Below the pieces are notes generated by a model, which saw only the letters and a program-made list of their open reading frames with translations, searched no databases and was not told where the DNA came from. The translations under genes and the position numbers were made by a program. DNA of 64,000 nt from Shewanella sp. OPT22 (GTDB lineage Bacteria; Pseudomonadota; Gammaproteobacteria; Enterobacterales; Shewanellaceae). The stretch is taken from positions 190,576-254,575 of the forward strand of contig NZ_PGVH01000056.1 in NCBI RefSeq assembly GCF_004168585.1, in the 5' to 3' direction. Numbering within the stretch: position 1 is the first letter of the stretch; every line of letters starts with the position of its first letter. Shown piece after piece: positions 1-9,100 of this stretch.

Positions 1-607
1 AGGTAATGAAGGGCCAATTCCCTGCTTATTATCTGTTTGCTGTAACTGTATAGCCTCTTCAATGATTGGTTCTAATTGCTTGGCACAGTAATGACTTAAA
101 ATTGTTTGTCTATCTTTCTTACCTTTGCCATCTCGCACAGTAATTGAAAGATTGTTTAGGTCAATATCCTGTACTCTTAAGCGCAAACACTCGGTGATTC
201 TAAGACCACTACCATAAAGAAGCTGAATAATTAAAGCGTTTCTGCCAGACAATAATGCTAAAAGTGAATTGACCTCAGATGTACTCAATACTGTAGGCAA
301 TTGTCGCTGCTTGGTGGCTAGTGTGAAGCCTAAGTCACCCACCTCTTGTTTCAATACATTTTGATATAAAAAAAACCAAAGCGTTCAAGGCCACTTTTTG
401 AGTATTAACAGCCATATTTCTATCAGTAGCTAACCAACTCAAGAATACTTTAATATGCTCTGAAGTTAGTTCTGCTGGATGTTTTTTCTGATTAAATAAA
501 ATGTACCGCTTTATCCAATACAAGTACGATTTTTCAGTTCTTATACTGTATCCACGCAACCGAATGTCTTCTCTTATCGACTCCAGAAAAGGGCTTTTAT
601 TTACCAT
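1..607 (-). pseudogene. intI: Integron integrase, partial and frameshifted
   Basis: Tyrosine recombinase of the integron integrase type, which would insert and excise attC cassettes. The ATG at 607-605 opens about 90 residues of the SAM-like N-terminal domain, with the typical SPFLESIREDIRLRGYS start. That frame stops at 335. The family sequence resumes in another frame after a run of eight A at 368-375 (T on the coding strand), one base too long, and then runs open to the window edge. The second part contains the box I arginine (GSGLRITECLRL) and the beta-strand lysine (RDGKGKKDR); the HxxR and Tyr boxes lie outside the window. It reads away from the cassette array, as usual. The frameshift may be a real slippage mutation or a homopolymer sequencing error, so it may be intact in the cell. 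Confidence 0.85.
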
Positions 608-628
608 AGCGCAATTCCATTTGCTTAA

Positions 629-644
629 CTGTGTTTTTATACAG
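629..644 (-). promoter_or_regulatory. LexA (SOS) box upstream of intI
   Basis: CTGT-N8-ACAG (CTGTGTTTTTATACAG) lies 22 bp upstream of the intI start codon and matches the gammaproteobacterial LexA consensus in both half sites. Integrases of many integrons are known to be SOS-controlled through a box in this position, so DNA damage would be expected to induce this intI. Confidence 0.75.
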
Positions 645-859
645 TATGATTGGATAAATTTGAAAATCAAGCGTATTTAGCTAATCATTGATTCACACTT
701 TATCGGTAATGATTAGATTAAGATATTGAAAGTAAAAGATTAAATTGGTCAAGGCTGGGATAACGAGAATGCTGAACAAGATAAATGCGAATTCTCACTT
801 TGCCAGTTAAACTAAATTTGGTTAACATGTTTTTTATTTTATAAAACATAGTGTTGTGC
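645..859. other. attI region and first cassette junction (candidate)
   Basis: AT-rich stretch between intI and the first cassette, where attI and the cassette promoter should lie. The best candidate recombination point is GTTGTGC at 853-859, resembling the GTTRRRY core with one mismatch. No coding potential was seen. The exact attI borders and Pc promoter cannot be fixed by eye. Confidence 0.4.
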
Positions 860-889
860 ATTTATTTAGTCTTGGTGGTTTCTGGTTAA

Positions 890-1231
890 ATGAGAATGCG
901 CAGTATTAAAATGTTAGGTGCCAGAGAATTGAGAAACATTCCATTTATTTACGTTACAGCGGCAATTTATTGTATGCTTTATTGGTTTATTTGGTTTGTA
1001 CCATTTACAACAGTGATTATAGGTACAGATGGTGCTTGGTTTTTGATGCTTGGAACCGTTTCTTTATTTTTATTGCCTGTAATAATAATTGGTTGGGCTT
1101 TTCCTAGCATGAGGTATCAGGTGATATCTAGGTATGGTAAGTATATTTCTCATTCTTGTTTTGCTGTAATCACTGTCTTCTTTTTATGGGGTGCGGGGTT
1201 ATGGTTAAGCTTGTACATCTATGGCGTATAG
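890..1231 (+). CDS. Integron cassette 1: small membrane protein
   Basis: A 113-residue protein with three hydrophobic spans (about residues 18-37, 47-70 and 86-110), so probably an inner-membrane protein. No family recognised. It occupies the first cassette position, next to attI, where expression from the integron promoter is usually strongest. A second in-frame ATG at 896 is an equally possible start. The stop at 1229-1231 lies immediately before attC1, the usual arrangement for cassette genes. Confidence 0.7.
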   Translation: MRMRSIKMLGARELRNIPFIYVTAAIYCMLYWFIWFVPFTTVIIGTDGAWFLMLGTVSLFLLPVIIIGWAFPSMRYQVISRYGKYISHSCFAVITVFFLWGAGLWLSLYIYGV

Positions 1232-1232
1232 C

Positions 1233-1335
1233 ACCTAACAAGGGTATTCAAGACGGACAAATACTGGTTGGCTTTTTCCGCTTCGCTCCAAAATTATAGC
1301 CAACCACCATTTGCCGCTTAATGACGGCGTTATAA
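1233..1335 (+). repeat. attC site of cassette 1
   Basis: Long attC (about 103 bp) from the R'' core ACCTAAC (1233-1239) to the R' core GTTATAA (1329-1335). The inner arms ACTGGTTGGCT and AGCCAACCA can pair around a loop. It differs from the next three sites in length and sequence, so this cassette probably came from another array. Confidence 0.7.
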
Positions 1336-1350
1336 AGCAAGGAACAAGCA

Positions 1351-1758
1351 TTGAAGTATCACGTTAATTCTACAGGCCCAAGTAAAGATGGTTTTACTCA
1401 AGGTTTGAGAAAAGCTTTAAAATTATCTATGGATAATGAAACAAAAGAAGTTGCTCTAGCTGTTCATGGAAAACAAAACTTATCTGGAATTATTGAAGAT
1501 ATTCTCGGTGTAGATTTTGTAAAAGCCATGAACAAACATGGTTCCGTATCAACTCAAGGAATTACGATCTACCTACTTACTGAAAGAATTACGTCCAAAT
1601 TTAGTAAAGGTATTATTCTAGCTTGCCACCCTAGCGGTAAATTTTTAAGTAAATTATCAAATGACTATCGTGCAACAGATATCATATATGTTCCTTGGGC
1701 ACAGGAAGAGTATGACAAATATCTTGAAAACTATGACTCTGTCGAAATTGCTTTATAA
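1351..1758 (+). CDS. Integron cassette 2: hypothetical protein
   Basis: A 135-residue soluble protein, probably starting at the TTG at 1351 with an AAGGA ribosome-binding site about 10 bases upstream. No signal peptide or membrane span. I do not recognise its family; the C-terminal end (YVPWAQEEYDKYLENYDSVE) is acidic. It is a separate gene cassette: the cassette begins TTATAAAG at 1330 and its R'' core (TTTATAAC) is the complement of that start, which fixes its limits. The stop codon overlaps attC2. Confidence 0.75.
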   Translation: MKYHVNSTGPSKDGFTQGLRKALKLSMDNETKEVALAVHGKQNLSGIIEDILGVDFVKAMNKHGSVSTQGITIYLLTERITSKFSKGIILACHPSGKFLSKLSNDYRATDIIYVPWAQEEYDKYLENYDSVEIAL

Positions 1759-1807
1759 CAAGCAATTCCAGCTGACGCCTACGGCGCAGCTGAATTGGGC
1801 GTTAGGC
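1753..1807 (+). repeat. attC site of cassette 2
   Basis: A 55-bp attC with R'' TTATAAC (1753-1759), inner palindrome AGCTGACGCC/GGCGCAGCT and R' GTTAGGC (1801-1807). Its interior is nearly identical to attC3 and attC4, the homogeneity typical of a sedentary chromosomal integron. Confidence 0.9.
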
Positions 1808-1867
1808 GCAACTAAACCTTGAACATCGCAATCAAGTTTCAAATTGAGACTGTTACAACATAAATAT

Positions 1868-2317
1868 ATGAGAGATACGAAGCTAATTTTAATCGAAGAT
1901 ACCTTTCCTGAAATTATGGTAGGTGCACCTTGTCCAATGATTTTTGCGGATGAGAATGTTGTATATTTATCGTATTACGATGTTGAAGATGATGTAGCAC
2001 TCATCAAATTTGATCATTGCTTTGAGTTTCGAATGGGAATGCCAGGGGAGGACGAAATCTCTAAAAGTCCATATTGTGGTTTGGGTCTTCTGAATTTTGA
2101 AACTCATTACGTTAAAAACTCACCTTGGTTAAATGAATTAGAATCAAAATATAAAGTCATATCTGACTTTTCGAGAAATGACAGAAAGTATATTCATTAT
2201 GTTTTCACATTCCATGATCGAACATTTGAGTGTATTTCAAGCGGCTACTCTGTCGAAAAGTACACAGGAATATCGGTAAAACAACTATTAATAAACGCGG
2301 CAACATCAAGCGCCTAA
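1868..2317 (+). CDS. Integron cassette 3: hypothetical protein
   Basis: About 149 residues from the ATG at 1868; a TTG at 1844 would add eight residues. Soluble, rich in acidic and aromatic residues (FADENVVYLSYYDVEDDVAL), with no signal peptide. No family recognised; the size and mixed alpha/beta look suit a single small domain. The gene ends inside the R'' core of its attC, as many cassette genes do. Confidence 0.7.
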   Translation: MRDTKLILIEDTFPEIMVGAPCPMIFADENVVYLSYYDVEDDVALIKFDHCFEFRMGMPGEDEISKSPYCGLGLLNFETHYVKNSPWLNELESKYKVISDFSRNDRKYIHYVFTFHDRTFECISSGYSVEKYTGISVKQLLINAATSSA

Positions 2318-2366
2318 CAAGAAATTCCAGCTGACGCCTACGGCGCAGCTGAATTGGGCGTTATGC
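2312..2366 (+). repeat. attC site of cassette 3
   Basis: A 55-bp attC with R'' GCCTAAC (2312-2318), the same inner palindrome as attC2, and R' GTTATGC (2360-2366). The cassette start TTAGGCGC (1802 onward) is complementary to its R'' end, confirming the cassette limits. Confidence 0.9.
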
Positions 2367-2665
2367 GCCGCCACTTGGCGGTGAAATAAAAGTTGTTTTG
2401 TAACTTCAAATTCAATTGCTTTTACAAACTGCAATTTGCTGTTCAAAGTTGTAACCTCAAAGTTTGTTTGTTGTTATTGGCGGTAGCGTGTTTATCAGGT
2501 CATCGTAAAACAAAATTAAACAGTATTTGTGTCGTGGCGGCTTAAAGTTGTAGGTCGTTATAATTTTTTTAAAAGGCGGTTGTTGCTGCAAGTGTATTTT
2601 GCTGTAGTAAACGGTCGCCTAACAAGAAATTCCAGCTGACGCCTACGGCGCAGCTGAATTGGGCG
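2361..2665 (+). other. Integron cassette 4 without evident gene
   Basis: A 305-bp cassette bounded by the attC3 R' junction and attC4. No open frame of useful length or ribosome-binding site was found on either strand. The content is rich in GTTGT and CAAA words. It may hold a promoter, a small RNA or a decayed gene. Nothing in it resembles the small toxin-antitoxin pairs commonly carried by such cassettes. Confidence 0.6.
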
Positions 2666-2671
2666 TTATAT
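2617..2671 (+). repeat. attC site of cassette 4
   Basis: A 55-bp attC with R'' GCCTAAC (2617-2623) and R' GTTATAT (2665-2671). From AACAAGAAATTCC to GGGCGTTA it is identical to attC3. Confidence 0.9.
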
Positions 2672-2686
2672 TTACATGGAGGTAAC

Positions 2687-3091
2687 TTGAGACATCTAAT
2701 ATACATACTATTGTTTGTTGCCTTTACAGCAACTGCTGATTACGAAGCCATTCGTCTTTCTAGATTTATTGGTAATTTGAATATGCACGAGGCTATCTAT
2801 AAAGCTGTAGATGAACAGTGTTTAACAGATTATTCTGTTACAAAAGAGCAACTGACAGAAATTAATGATCTTTCAGTTAAAAAAACGGGTTTAACTTATA
2901 AAGAGTTTACAGTTCTAGTAGGTGACTCTGAAGTAACAAGGGACTTAGCTAACCAAGCAATTAAAGGGCTCATTGAGAACAAATGTAACCCAATGGTCTT
3001 AAGGCGTTGGCATTCGATATCATTATCAGATTTTAACGAAGAGATAGAGAATCTTCGAGATGCAGTTCCAACAAAGTTCTTTGTAAAGTAA
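2687..3091 (+). CDS. Integron cassette 5: exported hypothetical protein
   Basis: A 134-residue protein starting at TTG 2687, chosen because a strong GGAGG lies 5-9 bases upstream. The N-terminus (RHLIYILLFVAFTATA) is a probable Sec signal peptide, so the mature protein of about 117 residues should be periplasmic. It has two cysteines (CLTDY and NKCNPM) that could form a disulfide. No family recognised. The cassette begins TTATATTTAC and ends with the complementary AAATATAAC, confirming that it is a cassette gene. Confidence 0.75.
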   Translation: MRHLIYILLFVAFTATADYEAIRLSRFIGNLNMHEAIYKAVDEQCLTDYSVTKEQLTEINDLSVKKTGLTYKEFTVLVGDSEVTRDLANQAIKGLIENKCNPMVLRRWHSISLSDFNEEIENLRDAVPTKFFVK

Positions 3092-3168
3092 ATATAACAA
3101 GAGACTATGGTGTAAAGGGTGAATATTAATTCTATTTTCATCCCATTTTATTCCGCCTCTTGTCATTG
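3092..3168 (+). repeat. Degenerate attC site of cassette 5
   Basis: R'' core ATATAAC followed by AAGAG (3092-3103) is matched by CTCTTGTCATTG near 3157-3168, where the expected GTTATAT of the R' core has decayed to GTCATTG. The interior lacks the AGCTGACGCC palindrome of the neighbours. It probably no longer recombines efficiently. Confidence 0.5.
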
Positions 3169-3254
3169 AGTTCAATATCACGATCATCTTTCTCAAGCAG
3201 GCAATGATAGCGACTTTCTTAGGTTTCCCCGCTTTTTCTGCCGTAAACGGTTTG

Positions 3255-3315
3255 GTTTAACATGCGCATCTAAGATGGCCGCCTTCGGTGCCGCTTGATA
3301 CGGGCGTAGTTAGAC
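3255..3315 (+). repeat. Candidate last attC site of the array
   Basis: A 61-bp unit from GTTTAAC (RYYYAAC-like, 3255-3261) to GTTAGAC (perfect GTTRRRY, 3309-3315). The GC-rich centre (GGCCGCCTTCGGTGCC) can fold back imperfectly. It would close a short ORF-less cassette (about 3166-3310) and marks the end of the array before the defence operon. The interval 3092-3393 holds only these two sites. Confidence 0.45.
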
Positions 3316-3393
3316 AATTTGGATTAGATTTTATAATACAAAATTATTCGAATAAATTTACAATCCTGTCTCATTTTTCTCCAAAAGCTAGTT

Positions 3394-4278
3394 TCAATCT
3401 TTATTGTCTGAAGACAGCAGCTCTATTCTAACTAGAGGTAGTTTGTTCGACAGCATAGCTTGTTGTTTCAAGCTTAACCGATTCTTTTTGATAAAGTCCC
3501 AATCCTGACTTAACGCTATTGGACATTGCTTATCAACATATGCTTTCTGTTTGCTCTGTTTATCATAATCTTCAGCTTGACTTAACCTTATATTAAACTT
3601 TGTAGAATCAAACTGAGGAAGAATAATCGAATGAATCTTTGGGGTCGTTAAACAGATTTGGATGCCCGCCGGATCATAATCGGTAAATATTGTACATTGA
3701 ACTTTTTCAGTTAAAGATAAGAGCAACTGCTTAAGGCCTGAAGGTGCAATCTGAGCATCACCTCGATAAAAAACGATGATTTTATCTGCATTCATCGGTA
3801 AATCAAATTCATTAATACGATCAAAAATATCTAAATTTTCAACAACGAGAGCATTATGAATATTGTTGTCGTTAATGAAGCGATTCACATCATTAGCTGT
3901 TGCTCTGATTGATGTTAGTGGCGAAGAAATTTCAGCAATTGAAGCATCATTTAGTACCTTGAATAAAACATAATCTTGATTTGGCTTACTTTTAGCCCGC
4001 TTATCATCGGCCCCCGATGCACTTACAGCAACCCTATCAGTATCAAAGTCAAAATCTAAGACATTCACTTTGTATAAATCAACGATCGTATTTTGTACTT
4101 CTTTAAGATCTGACTTGGTGAGTTGCAACTTCTTTCCATTGGCGCAAACTTCACCAATTTCAGTAACAGTATGGATGTCTCTCCAAGTGCTATTTTTATA
4201 ATTTAAAAGTAAGATTTTTTGCCGCTGCTTTATTGCTGCGGCAATGGCTTTGAAGTGTCTCTCGGTAAGCTTTTTCAT
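3394..4278 (-). CDS. jetD: JetD/MksG-like TOPRIM nuclease subunit
   Basis: Last gene of the Wadjet-like operon. JetD/MksG proteins are TOPRIM nucleases that cut circular DNA bent by the SMC complex. TOPRIM residues are visible: Glu in LVVENLDIF (about residue 147) and DxD in FTDYDPAGI (about 200 and 202), the normal glutamate and DxD pattern of topoisomerase VI/JetD. At 294 residues it is shorter than typical JetD (about 380-400), with a reduced N-terminal arm domain. The ATG at 4278 is preferred to the TTG at 4281. It starts 17 bases after the MukF-like stop, so co-translation with the operon is likely. Confidence 0.75.
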   Translation of the reverse strand: MKKLTERHFKAIAAAIKQRQKILLLNYKNSTWRDIHTVTEIGEVCANGKKLQLTKSDLKEVQNTIVDLYKVNVLDFDFDTDRVAVSASGADDKRAKSKPNQDYVLFKVLNDASIAEISSPLTSIRATANDVNRFINDNNIHNALVVENLDIFDRINEFDLPMNADKIIVFYRGDAQIAPSGLKQLLLSLTEKVQCTIFTDYDPAGIQICLTTPKIHSIILPQFDSTKFNIRLSQAEDYDKQSKQKAYVDKQCPIALSQDWDFIKKNRLSLKQQAMLSNKLPLVRIELLSSDNKD

Positions 4279-4295
4279 CAAATGAAAGATTTTCC

Positions 4296-5516
4296 CTAAT
4301 CCAAGCCAACTTCTACATCACTGATGATTAAGTTTCCGTTAAATATAGGATGTGGGTTTCCTATTGGCTCCAAGCTGAAGTGCTGTTTGTACTCTTCAGC
4401 TAACCCTTCATAACCACCAATCACCTGATAAATCCAACTTTCAGAATCAAAAGGTAACGCTTTTTCTTCTAAATATTCGATGGCTCGCAAGGTGTTCCCC
4501 GTCTCAATGATTTCACACAGATAATCATCAACGGCTAACTTTATTTTACTCTCCGCAATCTCAAAGTCTTGTGATGCTTCCAAGGTAAAGCTTGCTGATT
4601 GTTGCTGCTCGGTTTCAAGTGCAGGTCGCTCACTAAAGGCTTTAACTCTTGCAACCAAGTCCATTAACTCTGGCTCGTGTAAGCTGTTTTTAATATCTGC
4701 AGCAGCTGGTGCTAACAAGGTTTCTGCTTGATTAAATAAAGCGGGGATCTGCTTATGCGTAACATGATTATCAGGCACATAATCAGGATGCATTTCAGTA
4801 TGTAATAACCAACCTTTTAATAGCCTTGTACGTCCACGAATTTGACGGAAACGACCAAGTAATTCTAATAAACGACTTTGAACTAAACTCAGCTCTTCAA
4901 TGTTCAAGCTTAAACTTTCATGCAACGTAGTAACCAGCAATTTACGCAATTCTCGGGTGTCACCAGCAATGTCAGTTAATTCCTCAAACTGAAACATCTC
5001 TAAGCCGTTTAAAAGCTCGGTTACCTGACTTTGAGCAAGCTCATTTTCACGGATCTTAGCGTTAATCGTACCCACATAACCAAACTCGTTATTAATGCGA
5101 CTCCAAAGTACACGTGTGGAGTAAGCTAGGCTTTCAGTAAAGCTATACACATGCTCATTGAGATCCGCTAAATAAGCTTCTGCGGCCGCATGATCGACAT
5201 TATGCCTCGCTTCTTTGTAATGATTCGCCAGTGTTTTAATTGCGGCTAATGCTGAGCCTGCATTTGAGTCAATTTGACGATTTCGTTCATCACTTAATGC
5301 CTCTTCAAGCATGGCTCTGACATTTCGGGTCAGACGCAGCTCTTGATCAGCTTCTGGTCGCCAAAAGATTTTCGCTTGTTTAAGCTTATCGACGACTTTG
5401 TTATCGGCTTTCCCTTCATCAACTGAGCCAGCCAGATAAGCATCCATAATTAAATCGGCATGCTTTCCCAGTAGCTTGAGTTGCTTAACACCCGCCTGGT
5501 GTAAGTTATTGCTCAT
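4296..5516 (-). CDS. jetA: JetA/MksF-like kleisin subunit
   Basis: A 406-residue, mostly helical acidic protein between the MukE-like and TOPRIM genes. By position and make-up it is the MukF/MksF/JetA kleisin that bridges the SMC heads. The first 100 residues fit a winged-helix region and the middle (about 95-250) is long amphipathic helices. The C-terminal 100 residues would contact the ATPase head. Sequence similarity to MukF is not obvious by eye, so the assignment rests mainly on operon context and size. It lies 9 bases after the upstream stop. Confidence 0.6.
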   Translation of the reverse strand: MSNNLHQAGVKQLKLLGKHADLIMDAYLAGSVDEGKADNKVVDKLKQAKIFWRPEADQELRLTRNVRAMLEEALSDERNRQIDSNAGSALAAIKTLANHYKEARHNVDHAAAEAYLADLNEHVYSFTESLAYSTRVLWSRINNEFGYVGTINAKIRENELAQSQVTELLNGLEMFQFEELTDIAGDTRELRKLLVTTLHESLSLNIEELSLVQSRLLELLGRFRQIRGRTRLLKGWLLHTEMHPDYVPDNHVTHKQIPALFNQAETLLAPAAADIKNSLHEPELMDLVARVKAFSERPALETEQQQSASFTLEASQDFEIAESKIKLAVDDYLCEIIETGNTLRAIEYLEEKALPFDSESWIYQVIGGYEGLAEEYKQHFSLEPIGNPHPIFNGNLIISDVEVGLD

Positions 5517-5525
5517 AGCTTTTCC

Positions 5526-6197
5526 TTAAACCAAATCTTGCTGAGTTACCGTTTCAGCCTGTGCTTCTAGACTAAGCGCTTCGGTCTCGTCGATAAAACG
5601 TATGACTTCATAGAGGTAATCTAACTTGCCAGTTGCTAAATAAATCTGCTTATCTTTGTTCGGACGAATTAAGTAACCAAGTTCTTGTAAGCGCTTAAAT
5701 ACCAACTTAATTTGATTATCCACCTGTGAACTGGTTGAACCGAACAATCGATATTGGCTGAGCTTAGCCAATTGTTCACGAAATGCTGGGGTATCTTCAA
5801 TTCGGGTTTGTAACTCAGTTAAACGAATCGGCGACCCTTGCGTTAATGGTGCATCAGTACCACTTGACTCTTGCACCAGCACTAACCACTCAACTAAAGG
5901 CGTGAGTGACTGGCAGATATCCTTAAACTGACTTGAAATCACCTTACGTTCACTATCACCCAACTGTAAGTAACCACAAAAATACACTTCACCTTCAGCC
6001 GCAGAAGATAACGTACGATTGATTTGGTTTAGGTACTGCTCAACGCTATCTCGGGTTGTATGACTTTGTAGTGCACGCCAACCGTCTTCGTTAGTAGTGC
6101 GACAAATAAAGTCACCTTTGAGCAAGGCTTCAATTAATGCACCTTTACCTACCATTACTGATTCTGTCGACTCGTTTGCAGAACTTAACTCACTCAT
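5526..6197 (-). CDS. jetB: JetB/MksE-like subunit
   Basis: A 223-residue protein fitting the MukE/MksE/JetB family of winged-helix KITE-type subunits, which bind the kleisin and DNA. The region about 135-200 (LFGSTSSQVDNQIKLVFKRLQELGYLIRP) is a clear winged-helix segment like that of MksE. Its start codon overlaps the ATPase stop (TAATG), so the two are translationally coupled. Both ends are rich in Ser/Glu and probably flexible. Confidence 0.7.
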   Translation of the reverse strand: MSELSSANESTESVMVGKGALIEALLKGDFICRTTNEDGWRALQSHTTRDSVEQYLNQINRTLSSAAEGEVYFCGYLQLGDSERKVISSQFKDICQSLTPLVEWLVLVQESSGTDAPLTQGSPIRLTELQTRIEDTPAFREQLAKLSQYRLFGSTSSQVDNQIKLVFKRLQELGYLIRPNKDKQIYLATGKLDYLYEVIRFIDETEALSLEAQAETVTQQDLV

Positions 6198-9100
6198 TAT
6201 GCGCTCTCCTTAAGACGACTTTTTAACTTCTCAGCAATCGCATTCACTTTCGGTTTGACCACTTGCAGCTTTTTGGTTTGCTTGTTGATGATGTAACGAT
6301 TTTTAAATAACTCTAATACTTCAGATTCTGGATTCGGGAAAGCCCCTAATACACATATCTGGTTATTCTCGCAGGCATCGAAAATCTTCTTCACATTATT
6401 GTGATGCAAAGTTCCGAGTTCATCGATTGGCCAATGAATCGTCGCTTGGGCACGGCCACGCAATAAACGAGTAAAGGCGAGTAAGAATTTGCATAAAATT
6501 AAGTAAGCCATACCATGGCTCGATGACTCATTAAGCTGACGGTCGGTGCGAATGACAAGTGCGCTGTTGCCTTCACGTAATGTCAGTTCAATTTCAAGTA
6601 ACTTAGCAATACCGCCAGTGAGCGCTGATCGGCCAATGACCTCAAGTGCTCGACGCATGCTTAAGATGTAATCTTCATCTGGTAAGCCATCAAAACCGGA
6701 GGCTTTCCATTGAGCAAACGCTTTCACAAAGCGCTCAAGTTCAGGCCAAAATTCCAGCTCAGAGATGCGAGAACGAATTTTCACCGCTGATTCAGAAACA
6801 CCGTCAAGGAACAACTCCTCACCGACTTCACGAGTGATACGAGCACTCTGCGATGCGATTCGACGGTCGATATCCGCAAGTACGTCGTAGTAAGCGGTTA
6901 AATCGATACCAAAAATACGGCCTTGCTCTTGAATCGCTCTAAATTGTTGCGACACAATCACATTCAATAGGTTATCGAGCTTCGGCACGAGCTTACGATA
7001 ATCGAGAATACGAATGCCCTTGTCATTCACTGAGCTCGACTCTTCACGGGACTTCTCCCAAATCTCAGCAAAGCGAGAGCCCGATTTGCTCACAATTACA
7101 GAGTCAAAATTTTCGACGTATTGCTTGACCGAACTCAATAGGTTTTCACGTTCAAGTAGTGCATCGCTACCTTGACGCACACGTTCTTGAATTCCGCCCT
7201 GCACGTCTTCGTCATTGGCAGGCAGTTTAAGTTCAGCCAACTTGCGAATGAGCTCACGCAAGCGAGTCAAATTCTCAGAAGTTTCAACTTGAATCGCTTC
7301 TTGATATTTACGTGATTTATCCAATAACTCACGCTTCGCTTTCACTTGGTTTGATTCTGCTGATAATTTCTGTGTTAATTCATTAATGGCTTGCTTTACT
7401 TCACTGAGCTGAGTCTGCAGCTTAGGCTTACGCACTAACCATTCACGTTGATACCAATCATCATACTTCAACACATCACTGCGTCTTGCTTCAGTATCAG
7501 AAATTTGAGTTTCTAGCGCTTTGATATCACCTTTCAGCTTGATGATTTTGCCTTCATCAACGCCACGAGATTGAAGCTCGTTTTTATACCAAACGTCACA
7601 TTCTTTCTGTTCTGTTTTCGCATTGGTTTTACGCTCATCGATACTGCTGCGAATTTGTTGGATTTGACCATCAATCGCACCAATCACTTCTTGCCAATAA
7701 GCTTGGCGCTCCATCTTGTCATCACGAGCTTGTTCGTTGTGCTCATCAAGACGAATTTGATGTTGCTGTTGCTGCTTTTTAAGCTCATTTTCAAGCTTAG
7801 TCAGTTTTTGTTGAGTATCCGATTTACGATCTTTCAGCGCTTGATTGATCTTTTCTTGCTCTGCCGTTTTATCCTCAAACAAACGTTGTAGGTCGTCACG
7901 GCTGTTTTTATAAGCGGTGCGAGCCATTGTGAGTTCACGACTTAACACATCTAACTCATCATTGAGCTTAACCAGTTCGTCTTCTGCTGCCTGCTGTTGC
8001 TCTTTCGCTAACTCTAATGCGGCTTCTGCTTTTTGCAAACGAATTCGTAACGCTTGCTCAGACTCTGCATATTCAGGCACGTCAACCGCTTTCAAATCGA
8101 GATGAATCCCAAATAAATTTTCATTTGGCTCGCTCGCAATGCTTGGGTGCAAATCGGTGCGATGCAGCATTTCAGGGGCAATCACTTTACCGAAATTTTG
8201 CTCCCAGCCTTGAGCTTCTTTTCTTAAGAACTCCAACAAAGTATGAGATTGCGGGTAAAGAATTTGCTCAACTTCATCAAGCTGATTTTGACGTTCAGAA
8301 ACACGTTTACTGGCGCTACGTAACGCTTCATTGGCTTGTTCACGTTGCGCACGTAATTTACGTTCTTCATTTGTAAGTCGGTCAACTTTGTGACTACAAC
8401 TCTGCTCTTGCTCCCGACCAAGGTGAATACGCTCATCAAAAACAGCAAGCGCTAACTTCTCATCTTCGGTATACGTCACGTTTTGCAGTTGTATTTTGTA
8501 TTCTGCGGCGGTTAATTTAAGTCCATTTTGTCTGTCACTGAACTCAGTATTTAACCCATTGAGCTGTTCGCAGAATTTTTCATTGAGTGCATCCAAGTCT
8601 TTCCGTGCCGTGTCACGTTGCTGTTCTTTCAGCTCACGTTCTACGTCTTGCTGGCTGTGCAGTTTATCGAGATCTTTATTGAGTTTTTCAATGATTTTAC
8701 TGCGTCTTTCATTATATGCTGACTCAATATCGTGATGTTTCTCTGTTTGCAACTTATGACGTTCACGCAAGTTATCGAGATCAGTCTGCCAGTTTGGGAT
8801 CAAGGTTAAATCGATTTTTGCCTGCTCAATATCAGCATCTAAGAAGTTACCGTGCTGATCTTCAATTAGATCCAACTCTTGTTCGTATTTACTGTTGTCA
8901 CCTTTGGCTGCAGAAAGTTCTTGGTTTAGTTCATCTCGAGCTTGCTTCCAGTCCTCTTCAAGCATTTTCAGCTGCAGTGAATCTTCTTTAGCCTGGTTTT
9001 CCGCTAGTTCTTTACGCTGAATTTCTAATTCTTCATCGTTTTTATAACCACGAGATAAACTGCCAAGGCGATGTTCGACACTCAATAATTGATTGAACTC

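Noticed and set aside
1-3315. Mobile class 1-type integron
   Set aside because: No transposon ends, sul1 or resistance genes; the near-identical attC sites fit a sedentary chromosomal integron.
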